Assembly: GCF_036568125.1 (NCBI RefSeq)
Contig: NZ_DATCTF010000014.1
Span: forward strand, 115,613-179,612
Direction of reading: 5' to 3'
Source of the DNA: Magnetovibrio sp.
Lineage (GTDB): Bacteria; Pseudomonadota; Alphaproteobacteria; Rhodospirillales; Magnetovibrionaceae
DNA: 64,000 nt
In this document: piece after piece, positions 16,883 to 24,758 of the stretch
Numbering within the stretch: the first letter of the stretch is position 1
How the letters are laid out: each line of letters opens with the position of its first letter
Program-made: the position numbers and the translations under genes
Notes under the pieces: generated by a model
Database searches by the model: none
What the model was told of the DNA's origin: nothing
Seen by the model: only the letters and a program-made list of their open reading frames with translations

Positions 16883-18328
16883 TTGTCTAGTCACTCCGTG
16901 GGTGGGTCCGACGGCTCCGGGGGGGAGACAGACGACGACGATAAGATGATCGACGACGCCTTGGGGGAGGACGGCGACGATTTCGCGCGCGACGACTTGG
17001 CGCGCGAAGGTTACGGTCATGAAGACTTCGCCCGCGGCGAACGCTGCCTGGTCATCCATCCTTATCTGAAATCCGCCGCACGCAAGAGTGACGGCGCGGG
17101 TGCACGTGCGCCCGAAGCGCGGCTGGCGGAAATCGTCGGCCTCGCCGAAGCCATCGAACTGAATATCGTCGCCACCGAAGTCGTCGCCTTGAGCGGCCTG
17201 AAGCCCGGCACCTTCTTCGGCAAGGGCACCATGGAACGCTTAGGGACCATCATCAATGGGCGCGATGTCGGGGTGGTGATCATCGACACCCAATTGGGCC
17301 CCGTGCAGCAGCGCAACCTGGAGCGAGCTTGGAACTGCAAGGTTCTGGATCGCACCGGCATTATTTTGGAAATTTTCGGCGAACGCGCGCGCACCAAGGA
17401 AGGGCGCCTGCAGGTCGATTTGGCGCACATGACCTATCAGCGTTCGCGCCTGGTGCGCTCTTGGACCCACTTGGAACGCCAACGCGGCGGCGCGGGCTTC
17501 ATGGGCGGTCCCGGCGAAACCCAAATCGAAGTCGATCGCCGCTTGATCGATCAACGCATCGACAAGCTGAAACGGTTGTTGAAAGACGTCAAACGCACCC
17601 GCGAACTGCACCGCAAGGCGCGCCGCAAGGTGCCGTATCCGATCGTCGCGCTGGTGGGCTATACCAACGCCGGTAAATCGACGCTGTTCAATCGCTTGAC
17701 CAGCTCGGACGTGTTCGTCAAAGACCAATTGTTCGCGACCTTGGACCCGACCATGCGCACCTTGGCGCTGCCGTCGGGCAAGAACATCATTCTGTCCGAT
17801 ACCGTCGGTTTCATTTCCGACCTACCGCACGAATTGGTCGAAGCCTTCCACGCCACCTTGGAAGAGGTCTTGGAAGCGCAAGTGATCGTGCATGTGCGCG
17901 ACATGTCCCACCCCGATACCGAGGCGCAAAAAGCCGACGTTGACGTGGTTTTGAAAAGCCTCGGTCTCGACGACGAAAAAATCAGCCGTACGCAGATCGA
18001 AGTGCGCAACAAGTGCGATCTGCTCGATGCCGAAGAGCACGAACTGCAATCCAACATCGCCCGGCGCGCCGACAGCCCGGTGGTGTTGATTTCGGCGGTG
18101 ACGGGCGAGGGGGTCGATCAGTTTCTCAACCTTCTCGAAGGCCAGCTGTCCCAGAACGAAGAAACCCTCTCGGTGGTGCTGAAGGCCCATGAGGGTAAAT
18201 TGCAGTCATGGCTTTACACCCATGGCGAGGTGCTCGATCGCGTCGATGACGAACACGGCGTTCATCTGACGGTGCGCCTGGAACCGGCCAACGCGCGCCG
18301 CTTCGAACAGCTCCAAGCCAAAAGCTAA
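16883..18328 (+). CDS. hflX: Ribosome-associated GTPase HflX
   Basis: The product is 481 residues if the TTG at 16883 is used. The first about 50 residues are acidic and low-complexity, so the true start may be the ATG at 16946. Then come the HflX N-terminal domain (ERCLVIHPYLKS to LARIVGL-type helices; FFGKGTMERL), a coiled-coil with GFMGGPGETQIEVDRRLIDQRI, the G domain (G1 GYTNAGKSTLFN; DTVGFISDLPHELVEAF; NKCD) and a C-terminal domain. Known role: splitting stalled or heat-damaged ribosomes. It is co-transcribed with hfq, the usual order, and followed by a strong terminator. Confidence 0.95.
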   Translation: MSSHSVGGSDGSGGETDDDDKMIDDALGEDGDDFARDDLAREGYGHEDFARGERCLVIHPYLKSAARKSDGAGARAPEARLAEIVGLAEAIELNIVATEVVALSGLKPGTFFGKGTMERLGTIINGRDVGVVIIDTQLGPVQQRNLERAWNCKVLDRTGIILEIFGERARTKEGRLQVDLAHMTYQRSRLVRSWTHLERQRGGAGFMGGPGETQIEVDRRLIDQRIDKLKRLLKDVKRTRELHRKARRKVPYPIVALVGYTNAGKSTLFNRLTSSDVFVKDQLFATLDPTMRTLALPSGKNIILSDTVGFISDLPHELVEAFHATLEEVLEAQVIVHVRDMSHPDTEAQKADVDVVLKSLGLDDEKISRTQIEVRNKCDLLDAEEHELQSNIARRADSPVVLISAVTGEGVDQFLNLLEGQLSQNEETLSVVLKAHEGKLQSWLYTHGEVLDRVDDEHGVHLTVRLEPANARRFEQLQAKS

Positions 18329-18349
18329 ATCCCGTTTCGATCTCACATA

Positions 18350-18388
18350 AAGGCCACGGCTGCATACCTGCAGCCGTGGCCTTTGTTT
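18350..18388 (+). terminator. Rho-independent terminator after hflX
   Basis: AAGGCCACGGCTGCA (18350-18364) and TGCAGCCGTGGCCTT (18369-18383) form a perfect 15-bp stem with a 4-nt loop, followed by TGTTT. This closes the long dusB-to-hflX co-oriented run. Confidence 0.9.
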
Positions 18389-18436
18389 CATGCCTCACAC
18401 ATAACGCGCTCTTTCCGATTTTCTGCACGTTTCGCA

Positions 18437-18465
18437 TTGACTTCGCTTATCTACTAGTAGATAAT
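18437..18465 (+). promoter_or_regulatory. Consensus promoter overlapped by an 18-bp perfect palindrome
   Basis: -35 TTGACT (18437-18442), a 17-nt spacer and -10 GATAAT (18460-18465). The palindrome TTATCTACTAGTAGATAA (18447-18464) covers the spacer and most of the -10. A dimeric regulator bound here would block RNA polymerase. The gene directly downstream (18513) encodes a small ribbon-helix-helix-like protein, which makes it the obvious candidate for autorepression. Confidence 0.7.
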
Positions 18466-18512
18466 AAATGGGTCTTCTTTGATCAACCCAGAAGGGGCGA
18501 AAGGACAGATCA

Positions 18513-18782
18513 ATGGCCACGGCAGACGCACAACGCAAATGGCGCGACAAGCATCGCTTCGTGAAATCGCAATTGAACGTCATGGCGCGAAAGATCACCC
18601 ATGACGGATTGAAGGAAATATCCGAAACCTTCGGCTTGCACGGCAAGGCGGAGGCCGTCGCCTTTTGCGCCTATGTGGTGCGGGCGATGAAGCAAAAGGG
18701 CGATCGGGATGCGGCGACGTATCTGTATCTCGACGCCTTGAAAGCCGGTTTCAAACGCGACCGGGATATCTTTTCGCCATAA
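18513..18782 (+). CDS. Small ribbon-helix-helix-like DNA-binding protein
   Basis: The product is 89 residues and basic. A lysine/arginine-rich start is followed by RFVKSQLNVMARKITHDGLKEISETFGLHGKAEAVAFCAYVVRAMKQ. This reads as a short beta strand, helix, turn and helix, the pattern of MetJ/Arc/CopG ribbon-helix-helix proteins; the last 30 residues form a further helix. No toxin-like partner lies beside it: the next gene is an inositol-monophosphatase-family enzyme 43 nt downstream. A GGCGAAAGGAC ribosome binding site precedes the ATG. Autoregulation through the palindrome in its promoter is inferred. The fold call is by eye. Confidence 0.7.
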   Translation: MATADAQRKWRDKHRFVKSQLNVMARKITHDGLKEISETFGLHGKAEAVAFCAYVVRAMKQKGDRDAATYLYLDALKAGFKRDRDIFSP

Positions 18783-18825
18783 AGACCACCGCCACGCCAT
18801 AAGAACACTTGTGTGGAGGTCGCTG

Positions 18826-19671
18826 ATGACGAAAAATGACGCCATGGACGCTTTGGTGCACGATGTAGAACAATTGCTTCGCCATGTTGGCGAGCAGGAA
18901 ATTCTGACGCGCTTCAACCAACTGCAACGCCACGAAATTCAAACCAAGGACCGTCCCGGCGACGTCGTCACGACCGCCGACCTCGAAGCGGAAAATCGCT
19001 TGCGCGAAGGCTTGGGCAAATTGCTGCCCGACAGCTTCGTCCTTGGCGAAGAAGACTGCTATCGCAACCCCGACATCATTCACCGCTTGACCGGCGATCA
19101 GCCCGTGTGGGTCGTCGACCCGCTGGACGGCACCAACAACTTCGCCAAGGGCAAGCCGTGTTTCGCCATGATCTGCGCGCTGATCGAAGGCGGACAGACG
19201 CAAATGGGCTGGATCTACGATCCTGTAGCCGGGGTGTGCGCCACCGCGCGGCGCGGGGAAGGGGTCTACCTGGCAGGGCAGCACATATCCATCGAATCGC
19301 CCAACACCATCGAAGACATGACCGGATCGCTCGGCGACGGCATTCGCAAACGCATCAAAGAGCGTAAGGCCAAGGGCGAACAAGGATTGCCTCAGCATTT
19401 GGTGCGCTACCATTGCTGCGGGCGCGAGTACCTTGATCTGCTGTTGGGTAAGATCCATTTCGCCCTTTATGGCGGACGTCTGATGCCGTGGGATCACGCC
19501 GCAGGCACGTTGATGATCGAAGAAGCCTGTGGGTTTGCGCGCATGGGCGAGGGCAAGGGCGCTTACAATCCGGCGCGCATCAGCAACGGCAAGCATCTTT
19601 TGATGACGCCCAACGAACGCACCTTCGATGCTTTGCATCAGGTTCTGTTCAAGGACCAAGACATCTCTTAA
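18826..19671 (+). CDS. Inositol monophosphatase family protein
   Basis: The product is 281 residues. It has the metal-dependent phosphatase motifs of the FIG superfamily: the first acidic cluster in LGEEDCYR, motif WVVDPLDGTNNFAKG (metal-binding Asp residues and Thr) and the C-terminal MPWDHAAGTLMIEEACG. The substrate could be inositol monophosphate, fructose-1,6-bisphosphate, or 3'-phosphoadenosine 5'-phosphate (CysQ-like); sequence alone does not decide. GGAGGT (18815-18820) lies 5 nt before the ATG at 18826, a strong start. It follows the small DNA-binding gene and precedes a dehydrogenase on the same strand. Confidence 0.88.
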   Translation: MTKNDAMDALVHDVEQLLRHVGEQEILTRFNQLQRHEIQTKDRPGDVVTTADLEAENRLREGLGKLLPDSFVLGEEDCYRNPDIIHRLTGDQPVWVVDPLDGTNNFAKGKPCFAMICALIEGGQTQMGWIYDPVAGVCATARRGEGVYLAGQHISIESPNTIEDMTGSLGDGIRKRIKERKAKGEQGLPQHLVRYHCCGREYLDLLLGKIHFALYGGRLMPWDHAAGTLMIEEACGFARMGEGKGAYNPARISNGKHLLMTPNERTFDALHQVLFKDQDIS

Positions 19672-19718
19672 ACTGCCCGTCATCTTTCACTTCCCCAATT
19701 CTCGTAAGGAGCACCCGC

Positions 19719-20582
19719 ATGAAAACCGCGTTTCTCGGCCTTGGCGTCATGGGCTATCACATGGCCGGCTATCTGCAAAAAGCCGGACACGACACCACGG
19801 TCTACAACCGTACCGCGGCCAAGAGCGAAAAGTGGGTGGCGGAATTTGGCGGATCGAAGGCCGACACGCCGGCAGCTGCGGTCGATGGTGCGGACATCGT
19901 GTTCGCCTGCGTCGGCAACGACAACGACCTGCGCGCCGTGGTGTTGGGTGAAAACGGCGCTTACGGCGGCATGAAATCGGGCTCGATCTTCGTCGACAAC
20001 ACCACTGCGTCCGCCGAAGTCGCGCGCGAGCTCTACGCGGCGGGCAAGGAACGCGGCGTCAGCTTCATCGACGCGCCCGTGTCCGGCGGCGAGGCCGGGG
20101 CGATCAACGGCGCGTTGACGGTGATGTGCGGCGGCGACGCGGACGCCTTCGCCACCGCCCAACCGGTGATCGACACATTTTCGCGCGCGGTCACCTTGAT
20201 GGGCCCCAGCGGCAGCGGCCAGCTGACCAAAATGGTCAACCAGGTGTGCATCGCGGGTGCGTTGCAGGGCTTGGCCGAAGCGCTCAATTTCTCCGAAATG
20301 GCGGGGCTCGACAGCAAGTTGGTGCTCGACGTCATTTCTAAAGGCGCGGCGCAATCGTGGCAGATGGACAACCGCGGCACCACCATGGTCGACGACAAGT
20401 TCGATTTTGGCTTCGCCGTGGACTGGATGCGCAAGGATCTCGGCATCGTGCTGGCGGAAGCCGAAAATAATGGCGCGCAAATGCCCGTCACCGCGTTGGT
20501 CGACCAGTTCTACAAAGACGTTCAGGCCATGGGTGGCAATCGCTGGGACACCTCAAGCCTGATCCGCCGCCTCAAGCGTTAA
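19719..20582 (+). CDS. NAD(P)-dependent beta-hydroxyacid dehydrogenase (3-hydroxyisobutyrate dehydrogenase family)
   Basis: The product is 287 residues. An N-terminal Rossmann domain opens MKTAFLGLGVMGYHMAGYL, and the substrate motif FIDAPVSGGEAGAINGALTVMCGG (about 115-140) is typical of the family. The catalytic lysine lies in GSGQLTKMVNQVCIAG (about residue 170), and KDLGIVLAEAE is in the helical C-terminal domain. Members include 3-hydroxyisobutyrate, tartronate semialdehyde (GarR/GlxR) and succinic semialdehyde reductases, and the specific substrate is not resolved. AAGGAG precedes the ATG. It is convergent with the response regulator 11 nt downstream; no terminator is visible between them. 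Confidence 0.9.
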   Translation: MKTAFLGLGVMGYHMAGYLQKAGHDTTVYNRTAAKSEKWVAEFGGSKADTPAAAVDGADIVFACVGNDNDLRAVVLGENGAYGGMKSGSIFVDNTTASAEVARELYAAGKERGVSFIDAPVSGGEAGAINGALTVMCGGDADAFATAQPVIDTFSRAVTLMGPSGSGQLTKMVNQVCIAGALQGLAEALNFSEMAGLDSKLVLDVISKGAAQSWQMDNRGTTMVDDKFDFGFAVDWMRKDLGIVLAEAENNGAQMPVTALVDQFYKDVQAMGGNRWDTSSLIRRLKR

Positions 20583-20593
20583 TTCTTGCGCCC

Positions 20594-21316
20594 TCAGGGC
20601 TTGGGCCTAGTCTGACCGACAAAGATGTAGCCATATCCGCGCACGGCCTGAATGAATTGAGGGCTGTGCGCATTTGGTTCGATCTTTTGACGGATTTGAC
20701 GGATGTACACATCGATGGCTCTGGGGGAAGGACCGTCGCCCCCTTGCGCGATGACGTCGAGCAAATCGCCCCTCGACAGCGCTTTGCCCGGTTTGAGCGC
20801 TAAGGCCGATAAGATGTTGAATTCGCTTATAGTAAGCGGAACGATTGTACCGTCAGGTCGATCCAGTGAACGACGATTTAGGTCCAACCGCATATCACCG
20901 ATCTGGATGCGCTGCTCATCTTCGGCGTTGGCGGATGTTCTGCGTCGCGGGTGATTGTAACGAAGCAGGTTCTTGACCCGCAGTCGCAACTCGTAAGGAT
21001 CGAACGGTTTGGTGATGAAGTCGTTAACCCCGATCTCCAAGGCGGAAATCAACCGCTCATGAGACTGATCGCCAGTCAAAACGATGATTGGGACATCGTC
21101 ACGAGCACGGATTTGCCGAGCCAACGCCAGTCCGTCCTCATCTGGAAGACCCAAATCCAAAATCACCAAATCAACGCGATCCGATTTGAGAACAGTGTGC
21201 ATATCCAGTCCGGTCTCGACCTGCGTGGTGCGCACACTGAATTCTTCCTTGACCAGAAATGAGACCATGGCTTGGATCATTTCGTCATCATCAACAATGA
21301 GAACGTGCTGTTTCAT
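20594..21316 (-). CDS. OmpR/PhoB-family response regulator
   Basis: The product is 240 residues. The receiver (1-120) has the acidic pair in VLIVDDDEM, phospho-acceptor Asp in LVILDLGLPDEDG (about residue 54) and FITKPFDPYEL. The winged-helix output domain (about 135-235) has LTISEFNILSALALKPGKALSRGDLLDVI, SPRAIDVYIRQIRQKIE and a VRGYGYIFV ending. The architecture matches transcription factors that bind tandem direct repeats. No histidine kinase gene is adjacent. It diverges from the VCBS-repeat gene at 21463, with an AT-rich intergenic stretch of about 145 nt, so it may control that gene. Confidence 0.93.
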   Translation of the reverse strand: MKQHVLIVDDDEMIQAMVSFLVKEEFSVRTTQVETGLDMHTVLKSDRVDLVILDLGLPDEDGLALARQIRARDDVPIIVLTGDQSHERLISALEIGVNDFITKPFDPYELRLRVKNLLRYNHPRRRTSANAEDEQRIQIGDMRLDLNRRSLDRPDGTIVPLTISEFNILSALALKPGKALSRGDLLDVIAQGGDGPSPRAIDVYIRQIRQKIEPNAHSPQFIQAVRGYGYIFVGQTRPKP

Positions 21317-21462
21317 CGCAAACTTTCAGAAGGAGTGGACAGTTCTAACATATTCCTAACATTTTACACATTATATCCAAACAATACATCTCCATACTCA
21401 TGATGGCCCGTAACTCCAACCGTTGCCCCGATGCGCCCCCCGCGCACAAAAGAGAGGATGTC

Positions 21463-23055
21463 ATGAGAACACTCACCTTTACCCTGGATACGCAAACCGG
21501 TTCCGACGCCATGGCGCCTGCCACCGTCACCATCACAGAACAAGACGATGGGACGTTATCGTTCACTGTGTCCAACGAAGGCGACGGCGACAACTTGATC
21601 GGCGACTTGCGCGGCCTTTTTTTCGACGTCTCTGACGACTTGTTGCTTGGCACACTGAATGTAAACGGTGACGATGTGACGGAAGTCAATCAAAGCGGAG
21701 AGGTTTCCAACTTGGGCGGCGGCAGCACCTCCAGCGGTGTACCTGACAGCCCTTATGAAATCGGTGTGGAAATTGGCACGCCGGGTCAAGCCGGTGACGA
21801 CATACAAACCACGACCTTCATCCTGTCATCCTCTCTGCGTGGCCTGACCTTGGACGATTTGGCGTTGGAAAGCTTTACCGTGCGGCAAACCTCCGTCGGG
21901 ATCGTCAACGGCGACCGTTCCGCGTCCGACAAGCTCTATGGCGACGCACCTTACCCTGTTAACGCCATCGACGATGCTCTTGCAGTAGACGAAGACCAAA
22001 CCCTAATCGCGAACCTCTTCGCCAACGATATTGATCTCGACGCACCAGATAACAACAACGACGGCATAGCCGATATGACCGTCACGGCAATCAACGACAA
22101 TGGCGTACTGGTGGGACAATCCATTGAATTGGCCCAAGGCGTTTCTTTCGTTGTGAGCGGGAACGGAACCATCGAGATCGATGCCCGGGATGCCGACTAC
22201 CTGTCCTTCGGCGAAGAGATCTCACAAACCTACACCTACAGCGTTTATGACGGAAACGGCGGCAGCGACGACGCGCAGTTCACAGTGACCGTCACCGGTG
22301 TCAACGATGATCCGACGGCGATTTCGGATACCAACGCGACCGATGAGCAAACCGTGATCCGCGGCAATGTTCTCGACAACGACAGCGACATCGACCGGTT
22401 GGACACCATTTCAGTTGCATCGGTGAATGGTGATCAAGCCAACATCGGCGCAAAGACAATACTGGAATCAGGTGCATTGCTGACCATGTATGCCGATGGC
22501 AGCTACGATTACGACCCCAACGGTGCCTTCAACGGACTAAACGATGGGGACAGCGCACAGGACAGTTTCACCTATGAAATCGTGGATAATCATGGCGCGG
22601 TTTCAACGGCTACGGTGAATATCGACATCAGCGGCATTGGCGGCACCGTCGGCGATCCACTGGATGGCGATCATTTCGGAACCTTCACCAACAAAAAAGG
22701 CACCGCAGAGCATGAGGTTTCGAACATCGTGCTCTATCTGAAAGATGACGTTGACGCCTTCACCAAAGTGAAGATCGACGGCTGGTATGGCGGCGAAACG
22801 GATCTAGACGACGTCAACCTGAGCGGTTTTTTGAACGAAAACTACAGCGAATACGATCTGTTCGCCGTATCCATCAAGGCCGGCAACAACCACAACCGCG
22901 ATCTCGGCCCCGGGGAAGGTCAATTGTTCTTGCTCGATGGCGACGAAGACATCGACTACGTCGCGGGCACAGACGCGCCTGAATCCATGTCACACGATGT
23001 CTTGGAAGCACACGCCGACATCACCCTTCAATACAGCAGCGACTTGTTCAGCTAA
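21463..23055 (+). CDS. Secreted VCBS/cadherin-like repeat protein (putative type I secretion substrate)
   Basis: The product is 530 residues and very acidic (many Asp). Residues about 1-155 form a beta-rich module (GDLRGLFFDV, YEIGVEIGTPGQAGDDIQ) seen at the N-terminus of alphaproteobacterial RTX-type proteins. About 165-285 is a cadherin-like repeat starting NAIDDALAVDEDQ and ending VTGVNDDP; about 290-405 is a VCBS repeat (NVLDNDSD, YADGSYDYDPNGAFNGL). The last about 125 residues are unique. There is no Sec signal and no GGxGxD nonapeptides; the acidic tail ending DLFS suits type I secretion, but no transporter is nearby. AGAGGAT precedes the ATG at 21463, so it is preferred over 21400. Confidence 0.8.
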   Translation: MRTLTFTLDTQTGSDAMAPATVTITEQDDGTLSFTVSNEGDGDNLIGDLRGLFFDVSDDLLLGTLNVNGDDVTEVNQSGEVSNLGGGSTSSGVPDSPYEIGVEIGTPGQAGDDIQTTTFILSSSLRGLTLDDLALESFTVRQTSVGIVNGDRSASDKLYGDAPYPVNAIDDALAVDEDQTLIANLFANDIDLDAPDNNNDGIADMTVTAINDNGVLVGQSIELAQGVSFVVSGNGTIEIDARDADYLSFGEEISQTYTYSVYDGNGGSDDAQFTVTVTGVNDDPTAISDTNATDEQTVIRGNVLDNDSDIDRLDTISVASVNGDQANIGAKTILESGALLTMYADGSYDYDPNGAFNGLNDGDSAQDSFTYEIVDNHGAVSTATVNIDISGIGGTVGDPLDGDHFGTFTNKKGTAEHEVSNIVLYLKDDVDAFTKVKIDGWYGGETDLDDVNLSGFLNENYSEYDLFAVSIKAGNNHNRDLGPGEGQLFLLDGDEDIDYVAGTDAPESMSHDVLEAHADITLQYSSDLFS

Positions 23056-23060
23056 TTCGT

Positions 23061-23112
23061 CGGTCGGGTTCAGTGGCTTTGCAATCAGAAGATTGCAAGC
23101 ACTGAACTTGAC
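23061..23112. repeat. Long interrupted hairpin between convergent genes
   Basis: GTTCAGT (23068-23074) and ACTGAAC (23101-23107) flank an inner perfect stem TTGCAATC/GATTGCAA (23079-23086 with 23091-23098) with loop AGAA. Outer CGGTC/GACCG bases extend the pairing. No T-run follows on either strand. It sits between the VCBS gene and a convergent lipoprotein gene, so it probably acts as a transcript-end or REP-like element. Confidence 0.6.
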
Positions 23113-23122
23113 CGCGATAGCG

Positions 23123-23752
23123 CTACTCGATGATGAACACCGCGCGTGGGCGCGGGCTCATGATCGAGGCGATATCCCACACCAGCCACTTGAAACGCGG
23201 ATCGCGGGGATCTTTCTTTTCACTGGTGGCGTTGTGGCTTTTGACCGGCAAATCGGTTTTGACGCGGATCTGGCCTTGCATGCCCAAGCCCATCTGCTGA
23301 ATGCGTTGACGGTTTTCCTTGGTGATGGATTTGCCTTCAAGAACGATATAGCCCGAATTTTCCACGTATTTGAGCTGGAAAATCAATTCGTTACGGCGGA
23401 TGAACGTGACGGTCTTGGCCTTCAAAAGATCGCCGGCGCGTTCCCATTTCACGCGGAAGTGGCCTTCGCGGTAGTACTGGTATTCCTTGGTGCTGGCGTC
23501 GCGAGCGAAATCGCGTTCGATCACCGCCATCTTTTCTTTTTCTTCGGCCGGTGAAATCTTGCCGTCCTTGAGCCCGCGATAGAGGTCCACATCGGCCAAG
23601 TAACCGTCGAACTTCATCGAGTAGTAGCCCGCCTTGTCGAGTTCGATTTCCGCATCGAAGCGCGCCGGAAGATAGCACGACGCCAACACGACAGTGGCGG
23701 CGGCTAAGGAAAGGGCTTTGCCCGCGAACGCTTTGAAATTCATTTTAAACAT
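23123..23752 (-). CDS. Putative lipoprotein of unknown function
   Basis: The product is 209 residues. A basic N-terminus and hydrophobic segment end in the lipobox VLASC (Cys about residue 26), which predicts lipid attachment. The mature part is mixed alpha/beta and charged (FDAEIELDKAGYYSMKFDGYLADVDLYRGL, then EKEKMAVIERDFARD), and it ends in a basic stretch with DPRDPRFKWLVWDIASIMSPRPRAVFIIE. No enzymatic motif is recognised. AGGATC just before the ATG supports the start at 23752. mazG lies 36 nt upstream on the same strand and could be co-transcribed. The function is unknown. Confidence 0.75.
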   Translation of the reverse strand: MFKMNFKAFAGKALSLAAATVVLASCYLPARFDAEIELDKAGYYSMKFDGYLADVDLYRGLKDGKISPAEEKEKMAVIERDFARDASTKEYQYYREGHFRVKWERAGDLLKAKTVTFIRRNELIFQLKYVENSGYIVLEGKSITKENRQRIQQMGLGMQGQIRVKTDLPVKSHNATSEKKDPRDPRFKWLVWDIASIMSPRPRAVFIIE

Positions 23753-23788
23753 GATCCTATGATGGCGAGAAAGCGCCCAATCGCAAGC

Positions 23789-24613
23789 CTAATCTTGTAC
23801 CTGCTTGGCCTGATCCCACAAGCGGTCCAATTCTTCAAGCGCGGTGTCTTCGACGGTGCGCTCTTGGCTCCACAATGTGCGTTCAATGTGGCCGAAACGT
23901 GTTTCGAAGCGACCGTTGGCGTGACGCAACGCGGTTTCCGGATCGATGTCGAGCTTGCGCGCCAAATTCACGCACGTGAACAGCAAATCGCCGACCTCGT
24001 GCTCCATGGCAGGGCGGTCGCCGCGCGCGACTTCGGCTTCCAGTTCACCCAGTTCCTCGCGAAACTTGTCGAATACCGGTTGGACGTCCGACCAATCGAA
24101 TCCCACCCGGGCGGCGCGTTTTTGCAGCTTGGCGGCGCGCATCAAGGCCGGCAGGCCGGGGCTGACGTCGTCGAGCGCACCGTGACGCGCGCCATTGGTG
24201 TCCGTGGCCGCCTTGGCTTTGCGTTCCTCGGCTTTAAGCGCTTCCCAATTGACGGTCTGGGCCTCGGCGTCGTCGATGCCGGTTTGCGAGCCGAACACAT
24301 GGGGGTGGCGGCGAACCATCTTGTCGGTGATGGCGGCGGCGATGTCGTGAAAATCGAACGCGCCTTGCTCCTTGGCCATTTGGGCGTAGAACACCACCTG
24401 AAACAGCAAATCGCCCAACTCGTCCTTCAAATGCGCCATGTCGCCGTGATCGATGGCGTCGGCGACCTCGTAGGCCTCTTCGATGGTGTGCGGCGCAATG
24501 GTGGCGAAGGTCTGTTCCAGATCCCAAGGGCAACCGCCCTCAGGCGAACGCAATCGCGCCATCAACTGCAACAAACCGTCGAGATCGGAGCTGGGTAGGG
24601 GTGATTTTGTCAT
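23789..24613 (-). CDS. mazG: Nucleoside triphosphate pyrophosphohydrolase MazG
   Basis: The product is 274 residues, the two-domain length. The N-terminal MazG domain has RLRSPEGGCPWDLEQTFATIAPHTIEEAYEVADAI and LKDELGDLLFQVVFYAQMA, the paired EExx and ExxD metal-binding motifs. The C-terminal domain repeats them (KFREELGELEAEVA, EHEVGDLLFTCVNLARKL). Known role: hydrolysis of (d)NTPs to monophosphates, for housecleaning and stress control. The N-terminus is preceded by ATTCGCCCC, a weak ribosome site. It is divergent from the P-type ATPase, about 145 nt away. Confidence 0.96.
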   Translation of the reverse strand: MTKSPLPSSDLDGLLQLMARLRSPEGGCPWDLEQTFATIAPHTIEEAYEVADAIDHGDMAHLKDELGDLLFQVVFYAQMAKEQGAFDFHDIAAAITDKMVRRHPHVFGSQTGIDDAEAQTVNWEALKAEERKAKAATDTNGARHGALDDVSPGLPALMRAAKLQKRAARVGFDWSDVQPVFDKFREELGELEAEVARGDRPAMEHEVGDLLFTCVNLARKLDIDPETALRHANGRFETRFGHIERTLWSQERTVEDTALEELDRLWDQAKQVQD

Positions 24614-24758
24614 GGGGCGAATTATGACCTCACTTTACGCAAATCGAAACCCATAACCTTGCGCGGCGTACCGATCTATTGCTTTGAAGCCGATCAGAAA
24701 AATGGAATAATGGACGAGTGGAATTCCAATGACTTTTGTCCACTTGACGGGGCTATCC

